From: Sulfitobacter indolifex
GTDB taxonomy: Bacteria > Pseudomonadota > Alphaproteobacteria > Rhodobacterales > Rhodobacteraceae
Reading direction: 5' to 3'
DNA length: 64,000 bases
NCBI RefSeq assembly: GCF_022788655.1
Contig: NZ_CP084951.1
Span: 1,984,001-2,048,000, forward strand
Shown here: one piece after another, positions 1 to 8,891 of the stretch
Layout: every line of letters starts with the position of its first letter
Position numbering within the stretch: position 1 is the stretch's first letter
Position numbers and translations under genes: made by a program
The notes under the pieces: generated by a model
Told to the model about the DNA's origin: nothing
Databases searched by the model: none
What the model saw: only the letters and a program-made list of their open reading frames with translations

Positions 1-2
1 AG

Positions 3-521
3 TGTTTTGTATGGAATGTGACGTCCGATGTCGCAGTGGCCTCCTTTATGTGCGTGATCTTTGACCGCCAGTCAGAAACGGACCATCTCGGGCTAGGATC
101 AGGAACCCATCCGGACCGCTCGGTCGCGCTGGAAAGAGCGCTAAACGAAGCGGCGCAGACGCGGTTGAACTATATCTCCGGTGCCCGAGAGGACCTGTCA
201 TTTGAAGAATACAGCGCGTCCGGCCGAGCGCAGAAAATGACGGAATTTGCGGTTGCTCTTAGCGGACCGATGCCTTCGCTGAAATTTTGCGATGTCCCTT
301 CATCTTCCAACATTGATCTGGAAAGCGATCTTAATTTTCTCAAGAAGTGCTTGTGGAGTGCTGGAATCAATGAGGTTGCTGTTGTCGGTCTTGGGCGTGA
401 AGAATTCCGAATTTCAGTTGTACGGGTGATCGTGCCGGGGCTTGAAGCTCCGCATGACGACGAAGGGTATGTCGCGGGCGTCCGCGCCCGCCGTCTCAGT
501 GGAGAAGGAACTATGGGGTGA
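3..521 (+). CDS. YcaO-domain protein (C-terminal part, cut by window edge)
   Basis: This is the C-terminal ~170 residues of a YcaO-family protein; the frame is open to the left edge, so the start lies outside the window. Visible YcaO hallmarks are the segment GSGTHPDRSVALERALNEA followed by a Q-rich stretch, and the late VVRVIVPGLE block. YcaO enzymes use ATP to activate peptide amides and form azolines, amidines or, with TfuA, thioamides. The TGA stop overlaps the GTG start of the next gene (GTGA) behind a GGAGAAGGA ribosome site, so the two are translationally coupled. The ATP-binding residues cannot be checked because the N-terminal two thirds is missing. The YcaO call is firm; thioamidation is inferred from the TfuA partner. 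Confidence 0.85.
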   Translation, partial: CFVWNVTSDVAVASFMCVIFDRQSETDHLGLGSGTHPDRSVALERALNEAAQTRLNYISGAREDLSFEEYSASGRAQKMTEFAVALSGPMPSLKFCDVPSSSNIDLESDLNFLKKCLWSAGINEVAVVGLGREEFRISVVRVIVPGLEAPHDDEGYVAGVRARRLSGEGTMG

Positions 522-1294
522 TCGTCTTTGCCGGGCCATCTCTTTGCGATACCGATTTCTTGCAGGGTTCCGCACTCGAAATCCGGCCCCCCGTGCGTCA
601 GGGCGATGTCTATTTGGCAACGCTCGAAAAACCTAAGGCGATCGGCATTATCGATGGGTATTTCGACGGAACTCCCTCAGTCTGGCATAAGGAAATCCTA
701 TGGGCGATATCACAAGGTATTACAGTGCTTGGCGCGTCCAGCATGGGTGCCTTGCGCGCTGCTGAGCTTGATACATTTGGCATGATTGGTGTTGGGGCGA
801 TCTATGTCGACTACCGCGACGGAATATTGGAAGGTGATGATGAAGTCGCACTAGCACACGGACCGGCTGAACTTGGTTTCACGCGGTTGAGCGTTGCAAT
901 GGTTAACGTTCGGGCAACTCTCAAGGCAGCGGTTCTCGCAAACGTACTTTCCCGGACCGAAGCCGGTGAATTAGCTGTCCGGGCCAAGAATATCTTTTTT
1001 AAAGACAGAACATGGGAGAGCGTTCTGTCAGAAACTGATACGGGGCTAAACGATCGCGAAAACCTAAAGGCTTGGATTGCAGCGAACGAGGTCGATCAGA
1101 AACGCATTGATGCCGGATTTCTTCTGGAGCGCATGATCACGGTTGGGTTGGAAACACCTGACATCGACTTTCATTTTGAGCGTACCGATCTTTGGGTCCA
1201 CGCCACCCGGACTTGGAAAAGTCGCCAAACGAAGTGCAATAACGCGGACAGCGGAACTTACAACCTATTGGGGAATAACAACTTTCTCAGCTAA
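518..1294 (+). CDS. TfuA-like protein (YcaO partner)
   Basis: 258 residues matching the TfuA-like core domain: an N-terminal IVFAGPSL strand, PPVRQGDV, IGIIDGYF, SVWHKEIL and the highly recognisable GASSMGALRAAEL block near residue 75, then DDEVALAHGP. TfuA proteins act with YcaO enzymes. The established examples are trifolitoxin biosynthesis and thioglycine formation in methanogen McrA, where TfuA is thought to help deliver sulfur. The start is a GTG overlapping the YcaO stop, with GGAGAAGGA just upstream. A 68-bp gap separates it from the peptidase gene, consistent with one operon. Residues beyond ~200 are less conserved. No truncation is seen. Confidence 0.92.
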   Translation: MIVFAGPSLCDTDFLQGSALEIRPPVRQGDVYLATLEKPKAIGIIDGYFDGTPSVWHKEILWAISQGITVLGASSMGALRAAELDTFGMIGVGAIYVDYRDGILEGDDEVALAHGPAELGFTRLSVAMVNVRATLKAAVLANVLSRTEAGELAVRAKNIFFKDRTWESVLSETDTGLNDRENLKAWIAANEVDQKRIDAGFLLERMITVGLETPDIDFHFERTDLWVHATRTWKSRQTKCNNADSGTYNLLGNNNFLS

Positions 1295-1362
1295 TTTCAG
1301 TCGGCATGTGGTAAGCTGCGTCTCAGAAATTAAGGCGCACGTAGCGAGAGGGAAGCAAATCC

Positions 1363-2619
1363 ATGCAGGGCACGCGGTTCCGACTGTTCCCTCAACCCCA
1401 ATTTCTGAAAGATTTTTCTGAGCCAGAAATTGTTCTTGTCTCATCCGTCGCAGGGAGCCTTGGGCCGGGCCCCTCGGATGATCGCATGTATGCAATATTT
1501 CCCATCGGTAAGACCGCCCCCTATGGCATTGCGCCCGACGGTTCTGCGGTTTTGACACCTGCATGGCAGGGACAGGTTGAGGATCCTGCTTATCCTGACG
1601 AATACGGCAATTTCGACTACCTCGAACCTGGCACTCCACAATTCGAAACTGCGCACCTATTCGGAACTGTTCGATTTGTGATGGATATTTGGGAGGGATA
1701 TTTCGGGCGGGAGATCCCTTGGCAGAGCGACGGCACTTATGACCGCGTCGAACTGACCATCCTGCCCTCGCTTGAAAACGCCTATTCCGGCTTTGGATTT
1801 CTTGAGATGGGCGGCGACCGTAGCGATGGGGGATATACACCCTTCAGTCTCAACTTTGATGTTATTGCCCATGAATTGGGTCACGCGATCATCTATTCTG
1901 AAGTGGGCGTCCCCGATCCAGAAAACGTGACCGGGGAGTATTTCGGGTTTCACGAAAGCGCTGCCGATCTTGTTGCGCTCCTCTCGTCGCTGCATTTTAA
2001 CTCGCTGGTAGATAAACTGCTCGAACAAACGCGCGGTAATCTGTACACGCTTAACGCGGCAAGTCGGATCGCCGAACTGTCCGAGAACAAGCAGATCCGA
2101 GTGGCCGCCAACGACTCGCGGCTGAGTGATTTTGCTAAGGGCTGGGTCAAGGAACACCATCTAGCCCAGCCGCTTACCGGTGCATTCTTCGATATCTTCG
2201 TGGATATCTTTCATGAGATGCTGCTCGACTACGGTGCGATTTCACCTGAGCTTGAAGAGTTGTCCGACAAATTGTTGGCGACGCCTGAATATGCGACTGT
2301 CATGCAGGCTATGTTCGACGAAGCGTTTGCCGCCAATCCGGCAGCGTTTAATCTGGCCCTGGTTGATGCACGTGACATCTTGGGGACCTATCTGGCGGAC
2401 ACCTGGAAAGAGTTAAAAAATGTTCAACTCGATTTTGTCGAAGTGGCTGATTTATTCGTGGAAATTGACCGCCGACATACGGGAGGCCGATTTGCACGGC
2501 TGATCCGCGGCAACTTTGATATGCGTGACATCGGCTATGCGAAAGTCGGGCCACAACTCCAGCCGCTCGACAAGGGCAGCCACGCAAATTCCGTGCGGAC
2601 TATGGTGCCGATGGACTAA
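1363..2619 (+). CDS. M4/thermolysin-like zinc metallopeptidase of the RiPP locus
   Basis: 418 residues. A gluzincin zinc site is visible: HELGH near residue 170 and, 24 residues after its last His, an Glu in GFHESAADL, which parallels the GxxNEAxSD third-ligand motif of thermolysin-type (M4) peptidases. No signal peptide or membrane segment is seen, so it probably acts in the cytoplasm unless exported with its substrate. The start ATG has GAGAGGGA upstream. It lies between tfuA and the repeat-peptide gene on the same strand. By position it is the best candidate for releasing the (V/I)SGAR units from the precursor; that role is inference. An unrelated housekeeping peptidase role cannot be excluded. 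Confidence 0.75.
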   Translation: MQGTRFRLFPQPQFLKDFSEPEIVLVSSVAGSLGPGPSDDRMYAIFPIGKTAPYGIAPDGSAVLTPAWQGQVEDPAYPDEYGNFDYLEPGTPQFETAHLFGTVRFVMDIWEGYFGREIPWQSDGTYDRVELTILPSLENAYSGFGFLEMGGDRSDGGYTPFSLNFDVIAHELGHAIIYSEVGVPDPENVTGEYFGFHESAADLVALLSSLHFNSLVDKLLEQTRGNLYTLNAASRIAELSENKQIRVAANDSRLSDFAKGWVKEHHLAQPLTGAFFDIFVDIFHEMLLDYGAISPELEELSDKLLATPEYATVMQAMFDEAFAANPAAFNLALVDARDILGTYLADTWKELKNVQLDFVEVADLFVEIDRRHTGGRFARLIRGNFDMRDIGYAKVGPQLQPLDKGSHANSVRTMVPMD

Positions 2620-2694
2620 AACGGAATACTGCGCTACCATTTCAATGCTTTAGGTTGAATTTTCTTCCAGGATTCTCATTTAAGGAATGTCGCT

Positions 2695-3183
2695 ATGAAA
2701 GAGTCAATCCACTCCTCAGCAACGATCGTTATATTTGGTCGTGTGGTTGATGATTTGCAGGTGAGCATTTCTGCGGAAGACAAAAAGGCAAAGAGAGACC
2801 CGAAATTTGCGCGGGCCTATGGCTTTACTTTTGACGGCACGTATCTCGAACTGACGTCTCCTGTACTCTTTCTAGTAGATGGAAATGGCGAAGAGGCGGA
2901 CGATATCGAGCTTCCGGGTCCTAATCCGCGCGATAAGAAGTTCTATGAAAACCTGCGCGCTTGGACGGTCAAGCGCACGGATGAGACGATCCGATTGGAT
3001 GTTGATTCTGGTAGGTTCGAAAACCTTCTGCCCGATACCGGCGGCGATGGCGGGGCTGGCGTGTCGGGTGCGCGCGTATCAGGCGCTCGGGTTTCAGGAG
3101 CGCGCGTATCAGGCGCTCGGGTATCGGGTGCGCGGGTCTCGGGTGCTCGGATCAGCGGTGCACGCGGAGATGCCAGCGACTGA
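2695..3183 (+). CDS. candidate multi-core RiPP precursor with seven (V/I)SGAR repeats
   Basis: 162 residues. Residues 1-122 form a charged leader-like or small folded region with no recognised domain, ending in a Gly/Asp-rich linker (TGGDGGAG). Residues 123-157 are seven perfect tandem pentapeptides, six VSGAR and one ISGAR, and the protein ends GDASD. Codons vary synonymously between units, which suggests selection on the peptide and not simple DNA slippage; units 2 and 4 are identical at the DNA level. It follows the peptidase gene by 75 bp and closes the YcaO-TfuA operon. Tandem short cores behind a long leader recall thiovarsolin-type thioamidated RiPPs, whose precursor also repeats a short Arg-ending motif. 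Modification is inferred, not shown. Confidence 0.8.
   Translation: MKESIHSSATIVIFGRVVDDLQVSISAEDKKAKRDPKFARAYGFTFDGTYLELTSPVLFLVDGNGEEADDIELPGPNPRDKKFYENLRAWTVKRTDETIRLDVDSGRFENLLPDTGGDGGAGVSGARVSGARVSGARVSGARVSGARVSGARISGARGDASD
3061..3165 (+). repeat. seven 15-bp tandem repeats encoding (V/I)SGAR
   Basis: Units start at 3061, 3076, 3091, 3106, 3121, 3136 and 3151. Each encodes one pentapeptide and only wobble positions differ, except the last unit, where Val becomes Ile and the Ser codon changes family (TCN to AGC). Preserving the peptide while DNA diverges points to protein-level selection. Confidence 0.95.
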
Positions 3184-3214
3184 TCCAATTAGCGTTTGCT
3201 GGCCTTACTATTCG

Positions 3215-5005
3215 TTATAGTCCAGCACGTTTTAGGCCTTCCAGAAAGTGCTCAACGTCTTCTGGGTATTTGTCCGGTTGAACATCGGCCCAACGTTCGG
3301 CAGCAAAGTCCGGATGCGCTCTGCGTACCCGATCCGCTTCGGACTGGGCTTCGTCTTTCCGCCCAAGGTACGCATAGGAGGCAGCTAATATCCGTCTTCC
3401 TTCGGTCGGATTTTGCATCTTTTGGATTGTTTTGATTGCGTCATCATAGCGCTTAAGGTTGAAATATGCCCCCCCGAGGTGCCAGACATATTGATCAGGA
3501 TAAAATGGGTTGAGCCGCATAGCTTTCTGTAAAAGATCGATGGACTCTTCTGACCGACCTGAATGCGCTAATGCGTCAGCCATGTCGGACATCACATTGG
3601 CATCGTTGGGGTTCAATTTCAGAGCACGGTCATAGGCATTGAGCGCCGCTTCATGCTCCTTCCGGTAAAGATGCGCAAAGCCCAACTCGCCGAACCCGCG
3701 CGCATCGCTTCCATCCATTTCAATGGCGCGCTGCGCAAATACTAGGGCTTCGTCAAGCGAGTTCGCGGTGTCCTCAGACCAGTCGTAGCGCCAGATTAAA
3801 TTGGACGTCCGCGAACTTGCGGCGTAGGCCCGTGAGTACGAACTGTCACTCTCCAAAGCGGCCTCAAACAGCGAGCGGGCGTTTTGCACGTCTTTTTGGG
3901 TGTACCGTGACAAATACCTTTCACCCTTGAGCACGATCCCATAGGCCAGCAAATTTGCGGGCGGCAGCAGGCGCGTTCGTTCTTGTTCAGTAACCTCGAT
4001 TTGGGCCGCTGTCGCCGACACGATGACTTGATTGATTTCGTCCTGCAAATCAAAGAGGTCTTCGATATTGCGATTGTATTGCTCGCCCCAAATCGTGCGG
4101 TTCAGCAGCGCGTCCAGTAGCTGGATGGTAATCCTCAGCCGGGCTCCGGATTTTCGGACGGACCCCTCTACAACGTAGCGCACCCTCAGTTCGCTTGCCA
4201 CTTGCTTTGGCGCTTTGAGCCGGTCGCGGTACATGTAAGCGGAATCGCGAGAGATAACGAAGAGATTGTGAAAGCGCGACAGGCTGGTGGTAACGTCCTC
4301 CGTTAGGCCCTCAGCAAACCATTTGTCGTCCTCGCTGTTGCCCTGAAACTCGAAGGGCAGCACAACAATGGACTGATTTGGAATAGCCCTTTCCCGGTAG
4401 TCGACCGATCTGTTGATATCGCGCCTCAATCCCGGCGTCATTGCCGCGGAGGCCGGGTTTTCATGAACCTGAAAGACATCGACTGTTTTGCCGATATTTT
4501 TGAAATCGTGGCCGCCAAGATATTCGTACCCATATTGAAGGTTGTTGCTGACATGATCGTAGGTCGCGCCCGAAATGCAAATTCGTCCGGGATTTGAAAA
4601 CGCCTCAATCCGGGCAGCGATATTGATGCTCTCACCCGAAATATCGTCTCCCTGAACAAGAACTTCGCCGAGATTGATGCCGAAGCGAAACCATATCTGT
4701 TCGTTTGCGGCCAGGCTCTGGTTCATCTCGCTGCAGATCTTCTGCATCTCGACGGCGAAGGTGACGGCATCAACGGCGCTTTCAAAAATCATGAACGCGT
4801 TGTCACCCGCCGACCCCTTAAATTCCCCAGAGAACGCATCGATCTCGCTCCGAAAAATATCTAGCCGCTCTCGCACTGCGTCTGCGGTTCCCTCTTCGTC
4901 GACGCTCATCATTCGGCTAAAGTCCGCAACGTCTGCGAATACTATTGCAACCAGCCTCCTCTTCTTTCTGGAGGTCGAACGCGCTGATGCTTTGAGCTTA
5001 CTCAC
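3215..5005 (-). CDS. class III adenylate/guanylate cyclase with TolB-like and TPR domains
   Basis: 596 residues in three parts. Residues ~18-185 are a class III nucleotide cyclase: FADVADFS with the first metal Asp, GSAGDNAFMIF with the second, and NIAARIEAF with the Asn/Arg transition-state pair, so the active site looks intact. Residues ~215-345 resemble the TolB-like region common in alphaproteobacterial cyclases (IVVLPFEF, then EGLTEDVTTSLSR). Residues ~380-590 are TPR repeats such as ALNAYDRALKLNPNDA. No membrane segment is evident. Its start overlaps the end of the GNAT gene by 8 bp, so they are cotranscribed. The product would bind the CNBD of the nearby ABC protein; that link is inference. 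Confidence 0.9.
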   Translation of the reverse strand: MSKLKASARSTSRKKRRLVAIVFADVADFSRMMSVDEEGTADAVRERLDIFRSEIDAFSGEFKGSAGDNAFMIFESAVDAVTFAVEMQKICSEMNQSLAANEQIWFRFGINLGEVLVQGDDISGESINIAARIEAFSNPGRICISGATYDHVSNNLQYGYEYLGGHDFKNIGKTVDVFQVHENPASAAMTPGLRRDINRSVDYRERAIPNQSIVVLPFEFQGNSEDDKWFAEGLTEDVTTSLSRFHNLFVISRDSAYMYRDRLKAPKQVASELRVRYVVEGSVRKSGARLRITIQLLDALLNRTIWGEQYNRNIEDLFDLQDEINQVIVSATAAQIEVTEQERTRLLPPANLLAYGIVLKGERYLSRYTQKDVQNARSLFEAALESDSSYSRAYAASSRTSNLIWRYDWSEDTANSLDEALVFAQRAIEMDGSDARGFGELGFAHLYRKEHEAALNAYDRALKLNPNDANVMSDMADALAHSGRSEESIDLLQKAMRLNPFYPDQYVWHLGGAYFNLKRYDDAIKTIQKMQNPTEGRRILAASYAYLGRKDEAQSEADRVRRAHPDFAAERWADVQPDKYPEDVEHFLEGLKRAGL

Positions 5006-5621
5006 CTGCGTTCGTCCAGCATGTGGGCTTAAACACGACCTTGGAATTCTGCGTTAAAGCTTCAAAAACCGACTTCCGTGTTTGCTCCCACTCAGAACTA
5101 AGCAGCCCGGCAATAATGACATCACGCCTTTTGCCGTCCGAGAACCACCCCCCCCGAAACCGCCCCTCTTCCTGAAATCCTAGCGAGGTGAGAGTGGACC
5201 GGGTCGCTGAATTGTCTTCTCTGTAATAGGTCGACACCCGGTATAGCCGAAGCTGCCTGAACGCGAGTTCCAGCAGGCTGATCGACATGGCCGTCGCAAG
5301 GCCTTTCCGGCGAAACTGCCGCCCCACAAATGCGGGAACGATGGCATCACCGTGGATGTAATTGATGGCCTCCAGTCCCGCGATGCCCGCCGGCCGCCCA
5401 TCAGCGCTGATCGCGATGAACCAAAAGGCTGTCGGGTTGGTCGCGTACTCCAACGACTTTTTCCAGCTGCCTTTCATAGCGTCCAGATTTGTTGGAATGG
5501 GACTGCTTCGCTCAAACAGCGCTACATCTTTGAAGTCCCAAAACCATTCGGAAAACGTCGATATATCGTCCAAAGACATCGGGCGGAATGTAAAGCAATC
5601 AACACTTGGTTTCGCAGCCAT
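4998..5621 (-). CDS. GNAT-family N-acetyltransferase (RimJ/RimL type)
   Basis: About 207 residues from the ATG at 5621, which has AGGG nine bases upstream; a longer in-frame start at 5705 is possible but adds an unconserved leader. GNAT features are FTFRPMSLDD at the N-terminus, the acetyl-CoA loop QFRRKGLATAM, and RVSTYYREDNSATRSTLTSLGF, typical of the Acetyltransf_3 group that acetylates protein or peptide N-termini. It lies between the ABC transporter and cyclase genes on the same strand and overlaps the cyclase start. It could acetylate released peptides or act as self-protection, but the substrate is unknown. Confidence 0.85.
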   Translation of the reverse strand: MAAKPSVDCFTFRPMSLDDISTFSEWFWDFKDVALFERSSPIPTNLDAMKGSWKKSLEYATNPTAFWFIAISADGRPAGIAGLEAINYIHGDAIVPAFVGRQFRRKGLATAMSISLLELAFRQLRLYRVSTYYREDNSATRSTLTSLGFQEEGRFRGGWFSDGKRRDVIIAGLLSSEWEQTRKSVFEALTQNSKVVFKPTCWTNAGE

Positions 5622-5900
5622 ACGGTTTTGCCCTAGTCTTTCCGGCCAATCGAAGGGAAACCAATCAAGCAGTCGGAAAAGTTTGGTATGACACCCGCGT
5701 GGCACTCACTAACACAGTTTTCTGATGTAACTCCGACTGTACCTGTTTTTGCGTCCTGATGCCAACTTTCTTCGCCTGTCGACCGCGGCTGTCACAGTTG
5801 TACGTGAATTCGAACGCAAAGGATCGGTTTTTGGGCGACCTGAGCCCCGGCCTCACGAATGGTTTAGTGAGATGTACGACTGCATCCCACGGCGCCGCGG

Positions 5901-8891
5901 CTAGACATAGCCAGCTACGACCTGCAAAAGCTTGTAGGCGGTAGGCGCGTCGTTCTTGACCACCGCAAAGAAATCTTCCGCGCTGATGCGCAGGCATGTT
6001 AGATCGGTTGTGGCGCGCATATCGAGGGCCCGTGGCACGCCGCGGATTAAACCAAGTTCCCCCACGAGATCGCCCGGTGACGAAACAGTGACAATTTGGT
6101 TGTCGCCATCTTGTCGGGGGTCCAGCAACTCCGCCGTCCCTTCCAATATCAGAAATGCGCCAATCGACGGGTCGTCGCCTTGACGAAAGACGTAGTCGCC
6201 GGCGGCGGCATGATACCAGCGTGCACCAAATGCAAGCAGTTGCAACTGCTTGCGCGCAAGACCTGAAAGCAATTCGGCGCGTTGCAGCGCGCGCAGTTTC
6301 CGCGCCATATCTGCACTGAACGTCTGATGTTTCTCCCCCTCCCCATCGCTGACCATGCCAGACAACCGCCCTTGCTGCATGAGGAGATGATGGTCGAATT
6401 TTTCGGGTAGCGCGATATCAGAGCCTAAACAAATGATTATGGTCTGGGGTAAAAGATTGCGGAGCTGAACGTGCAAGTTTTTGCTAATTTCCGCATCAAA
6501 ACTCGCAAGCGGTTGGTCCAGTATCAAAACATCTGGCCGCTTGACAGTCGCCCGGCCCAGAGCGACCGTTTCGGAAAGCATTGCTGACAAATTCCTCCCC
6601 CCCAAGGTGACTGGGAGATAGAATAATTGTCCTAGAATAGCCCCCTGCAGCCCAGCAGAGCGCAGCCGTTTCCCGACGAGCGACAGGAGAGCTTTGGCGT
6701 TTACGCCATCTTTGATTTTGCCGAACAAGGCGTTCTCAAGAACGGAGAGCCCTTCAACCGGTGCATCGGTGCTTAGCGGTACAAATATGTCTTGGGTTGT
6801 TTCCTGTAGGGTGGCGGAATGTGCGCGGCGCATTTGCATGACCCGCGTCATAATATCAGCAGGAAATGCCGGGCCAATTTTCTCCGCGGGGATTACGAGA
6901 GAAACAGCAAGCAACTGCGCTTTCTGACTTAGTGACAGAGGGGCGCCCCGGCGGTAGACGGGCAAGAGTTCCAGCGCCGCTTCAAAAGACGATGGCTGCA
7001 GGCCGAGCTTGCGAAACAGAGGGTGATCGGTACCGTCTACTCCAAAGATTTTATCCAAGAGATCAACGACATCTGCGGCCAGCTGAAGTAGATCGTCCTC
7101 TAGGTCCAGCTTGTCCAAAAGCAACGCAAAGGATGGGTGTTCAATCAGGACCTGCGCTGTGACGGGGACCAGCGGCATCGCAAAAATCAGGTTTTCTGCC
7201 ACCGGCAATGCGGGGTTGTATGTCGTTTCGTCGAAAAAGGCGACCTGATCCGCCAGTCCGGCACCGCGCACTTCTGTGGCAATTTCCGCGCGCAGATCGG
7301 TGAGTTTGCGAGCAAGTTCGGGATGCCGCTTTGGGAACAATTTTTGCTCAATGGCACGATCTAACAAGAAATCATTCAATCCGATACTGGTGATCAGTTC
7401 GATCCACCAATCTTGCAAGGCTTCGATGTCGGTTACTTTCGCGGCAGCAGCGTCAAGCCATGGCACATCCAGCGGATCGGTGCTGTTACCGGTGCGCTCA
7501 CTCTCCACAATAACCGCCATATCAGGTGGCGGAACCTGTGGGCTGGTGAGCAGCGCCATATTGAAGTTGTCGCCCAACAGGCCCTCAAACAGGACGGGTG
7601 CAGTGCCGACGTAGCCGATCCGGCTAGCGATTGTGATTTGATGGAGCGCGCTGAGGTTCTGGCCCGCGATGTGCACCTGGCCGTGCGATGGCAGAAGTTC
7701 GCGTGTTAGTAACATCGACAAAGCGCGACGGTCTTGCTCGTCCGGCACGGTGATGGCGATAGAGCTGGCAGCTGGGAAAGTGGCATTCAGATCGTTTAGA
7801 ACGGTTGCCCCTTCCGCATCCACTACGCTAACGCCACGCAATTCGATGTCACCAACCAACTGCGGATTGTCCAACGCTGCGCCCTCAAATAGTGATGTAT
7901 CTATCATCTGCTGCGGCGCGAAACGGTCTATAATCGTTTCCCATCGCATCGCCATATCCTGCGATTGGTTGTAGTAGATTAGAAGCTCTCTCCAAGGGCT
8001 AGAGAGATCTTTGTATGCTGCCAGGGCGGCCACCAAAGCGCCCACCGTGATTTCGCCTTTAATCGCCAGAAAGCCGCCAATCGTATAGAAAAGGAATGGC
8101 GTGAGTTGACCGATGAAGTTGTTCACGAACTTCATGAAATACTTTTTTCGATAGATCTGGAAACGAACGTGATAGAGGCGCCCCAGACGGGCTGAAATCA
8201 TCGCCAGACGGTGGCGCCAGCCGCGGTTCAGACGCAGTGTCAAGGCACCTGCCGCACTCTCCCCAATTTCGCTGGCGAGCGCGCGCACTTCAATGACGCG
8301 GGCCTTGTTCAGCACATTGATCTGGCGCTGCATCCTTGGAATAATCCATGCCTGTAAAGGGATCATGGCGCAGGCGGCGATGCCAAAGGCAAAGCTCTGG
8401 ACAAATAGAAAGCCCAAAATCGTGAGCATCTGCCCCGCCTGAAGGATAGGCTGGGAAACCGCGTTCCCCATGAGCCCGCCCATCGGTTCAACCTCCGATG
8501 TGACCATGCTGACCAACTCACCCTGACTGGTGCGCTCAAAGTAGGGGGACGGAAACCGCAAGATCCGCGCAATGAGCGTATAGCGCAGCCGCCGTAGCAT
8601 GCGCTCGGAAAGCACACCGGTCATTGTGTTGATCCGCATTTTCATCGCGCCGTGGGCCAGCACCGACGCTAAAAACAGGCCACACAACATCATTAGAAAC
8701 GTGATCTGACCGAACTCAACGCCCTGAACCGTAACGGTTCCGCCCTCCGCACCGATGGCATCGTTGATAATGCGCTTGGGTAGTTCGAGGGTCAGATACA
8801 GCAAAGGAAAGAGGACCAGCGTTGCCGTAAGCAAGATTAGCTGTTCGCGCTTCGAGAACTTCCAGATGAAAGCAAAGAGTGAGCGTTCGAT
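5901..8891 (-). CDS. ABC exporter-like protein with degenerate NBD and C-terminal cyclic-nucleotide-binding domain
   Basis: About 996 residues. An exporter-type membrane domain (to ~residue 315) is followed by a long nucleotide-binding region and a CRP-like cNMP-binding domain (last ~130 residues: FRQGDD, then VGELGLIRGVPRAL with the Glu and Arg of the phosphate-binding cassette). The NBD is degenerate: the P-loop position reads AITVPDEQDRRAL with no GKS/T, the Q-loop Gln is Thr (YVGTAPVLF), the signature reads LGGRNLSAM and Walker B ends LILDQPLASFD with Gln for the catalytic Glu. A roughly 280-residue insertion separates Q-loop from signature. Without an ATG, the first usual start is TTG at 8834, but the conserved N-terminus ERSLFAFIWKFSKREQ extends to an ATC at 8891. 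Confidence 0.85.
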   Translation of the reverse strand: MERSLFAFIWKFSKREQLILLTATLVLFPLLYLTLELPKRIINDAIGAEGGTVTVQGVEFGQITFLMMLCGLFLASVLAHGAMKMRINTMTGVLSERMLRRLRYTLIARILRFPSPYFERTSQGELVSMVTSEVEPMGGLMGNAVSQPILQAGQMLTILGFLFVQSFAFGIAACAMIPLQAWIIPRMQRQINVLNKARVIEVRALASEIGESAAGALTLRLNRGWRHRLAMISARLGRLYHVRFQIYRKKYFMKFVNNFIGQLTPFLFYTIGGFLAIKGEITVGALVAALAAYKDLSSPWRELLIYYNQSQDMAMRWETIIDRFAPQQMIDTSLFEGAALDNPQLVGDIELRGVSVVDAEGATVLNDLNATFPAASSIAITVPDEQDRRALSMLLTRELLPSHGQVHIAGQNLSALHQITIASRIGYVGTAPVLFEGLLGDNFNMALLTSPQVPPPDMAVIVESERTGNSTDPLDVPWLDAAAAKVTDIEALQDWWIELITSIGLNDFLLDRAIEQKLFPKRHPELARKLTDLRAEIATEVRGAGLADQVAFFDETTYNPALPVAENLIFAMPLVPVTAQVLIEHPSFALLLDKLDLEDDLLQLAADVVDLLDKIFGVDGTDHPLFRKLGLQPSSFEAALELLPVYRRGAPLSLSQKAQLLAVSLVIPAEKIGPAFPADIMTRVMQMRRAHSATLQETTQDIFVPLSTDAPVEGLSVLENALFGKIKDGVNAKALLSLVGKRLRSAGLQGAILGQLFYLPVTLGGRNLSAMLSETVALGRATVKRPDVLILDQPLASFDAEISKNLHVQLRNLLPQTIIICLGSDIALPEKFDHHLLMQQGRLSGMVSDGEGEKHQTFSADMARKLRALQRAELLSGLARKQLQLLAFGARWYHAAAGDYVFRQGDDPSIGAFLILEGTAELLDPRQDGDNQIVTVSSPGDLVGELGLIRGVPRALDMRATTDLTCLRISAEDFFAVVKNDAPTAYKLLQVVAGYV

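Noticed and set aside
3061..3165. Tandem 15-bp units considered as a CRISPR or minisatellite
   Set aside because: No spacers, units too short, and variation is confined mostly to wobble positions of one reading frame.
2943..3188. Minus-strand frame with APDTR-type repeats
   Set aside because: It is the complement of the SGAR repeats; it has no ribosome site and no conserved context.
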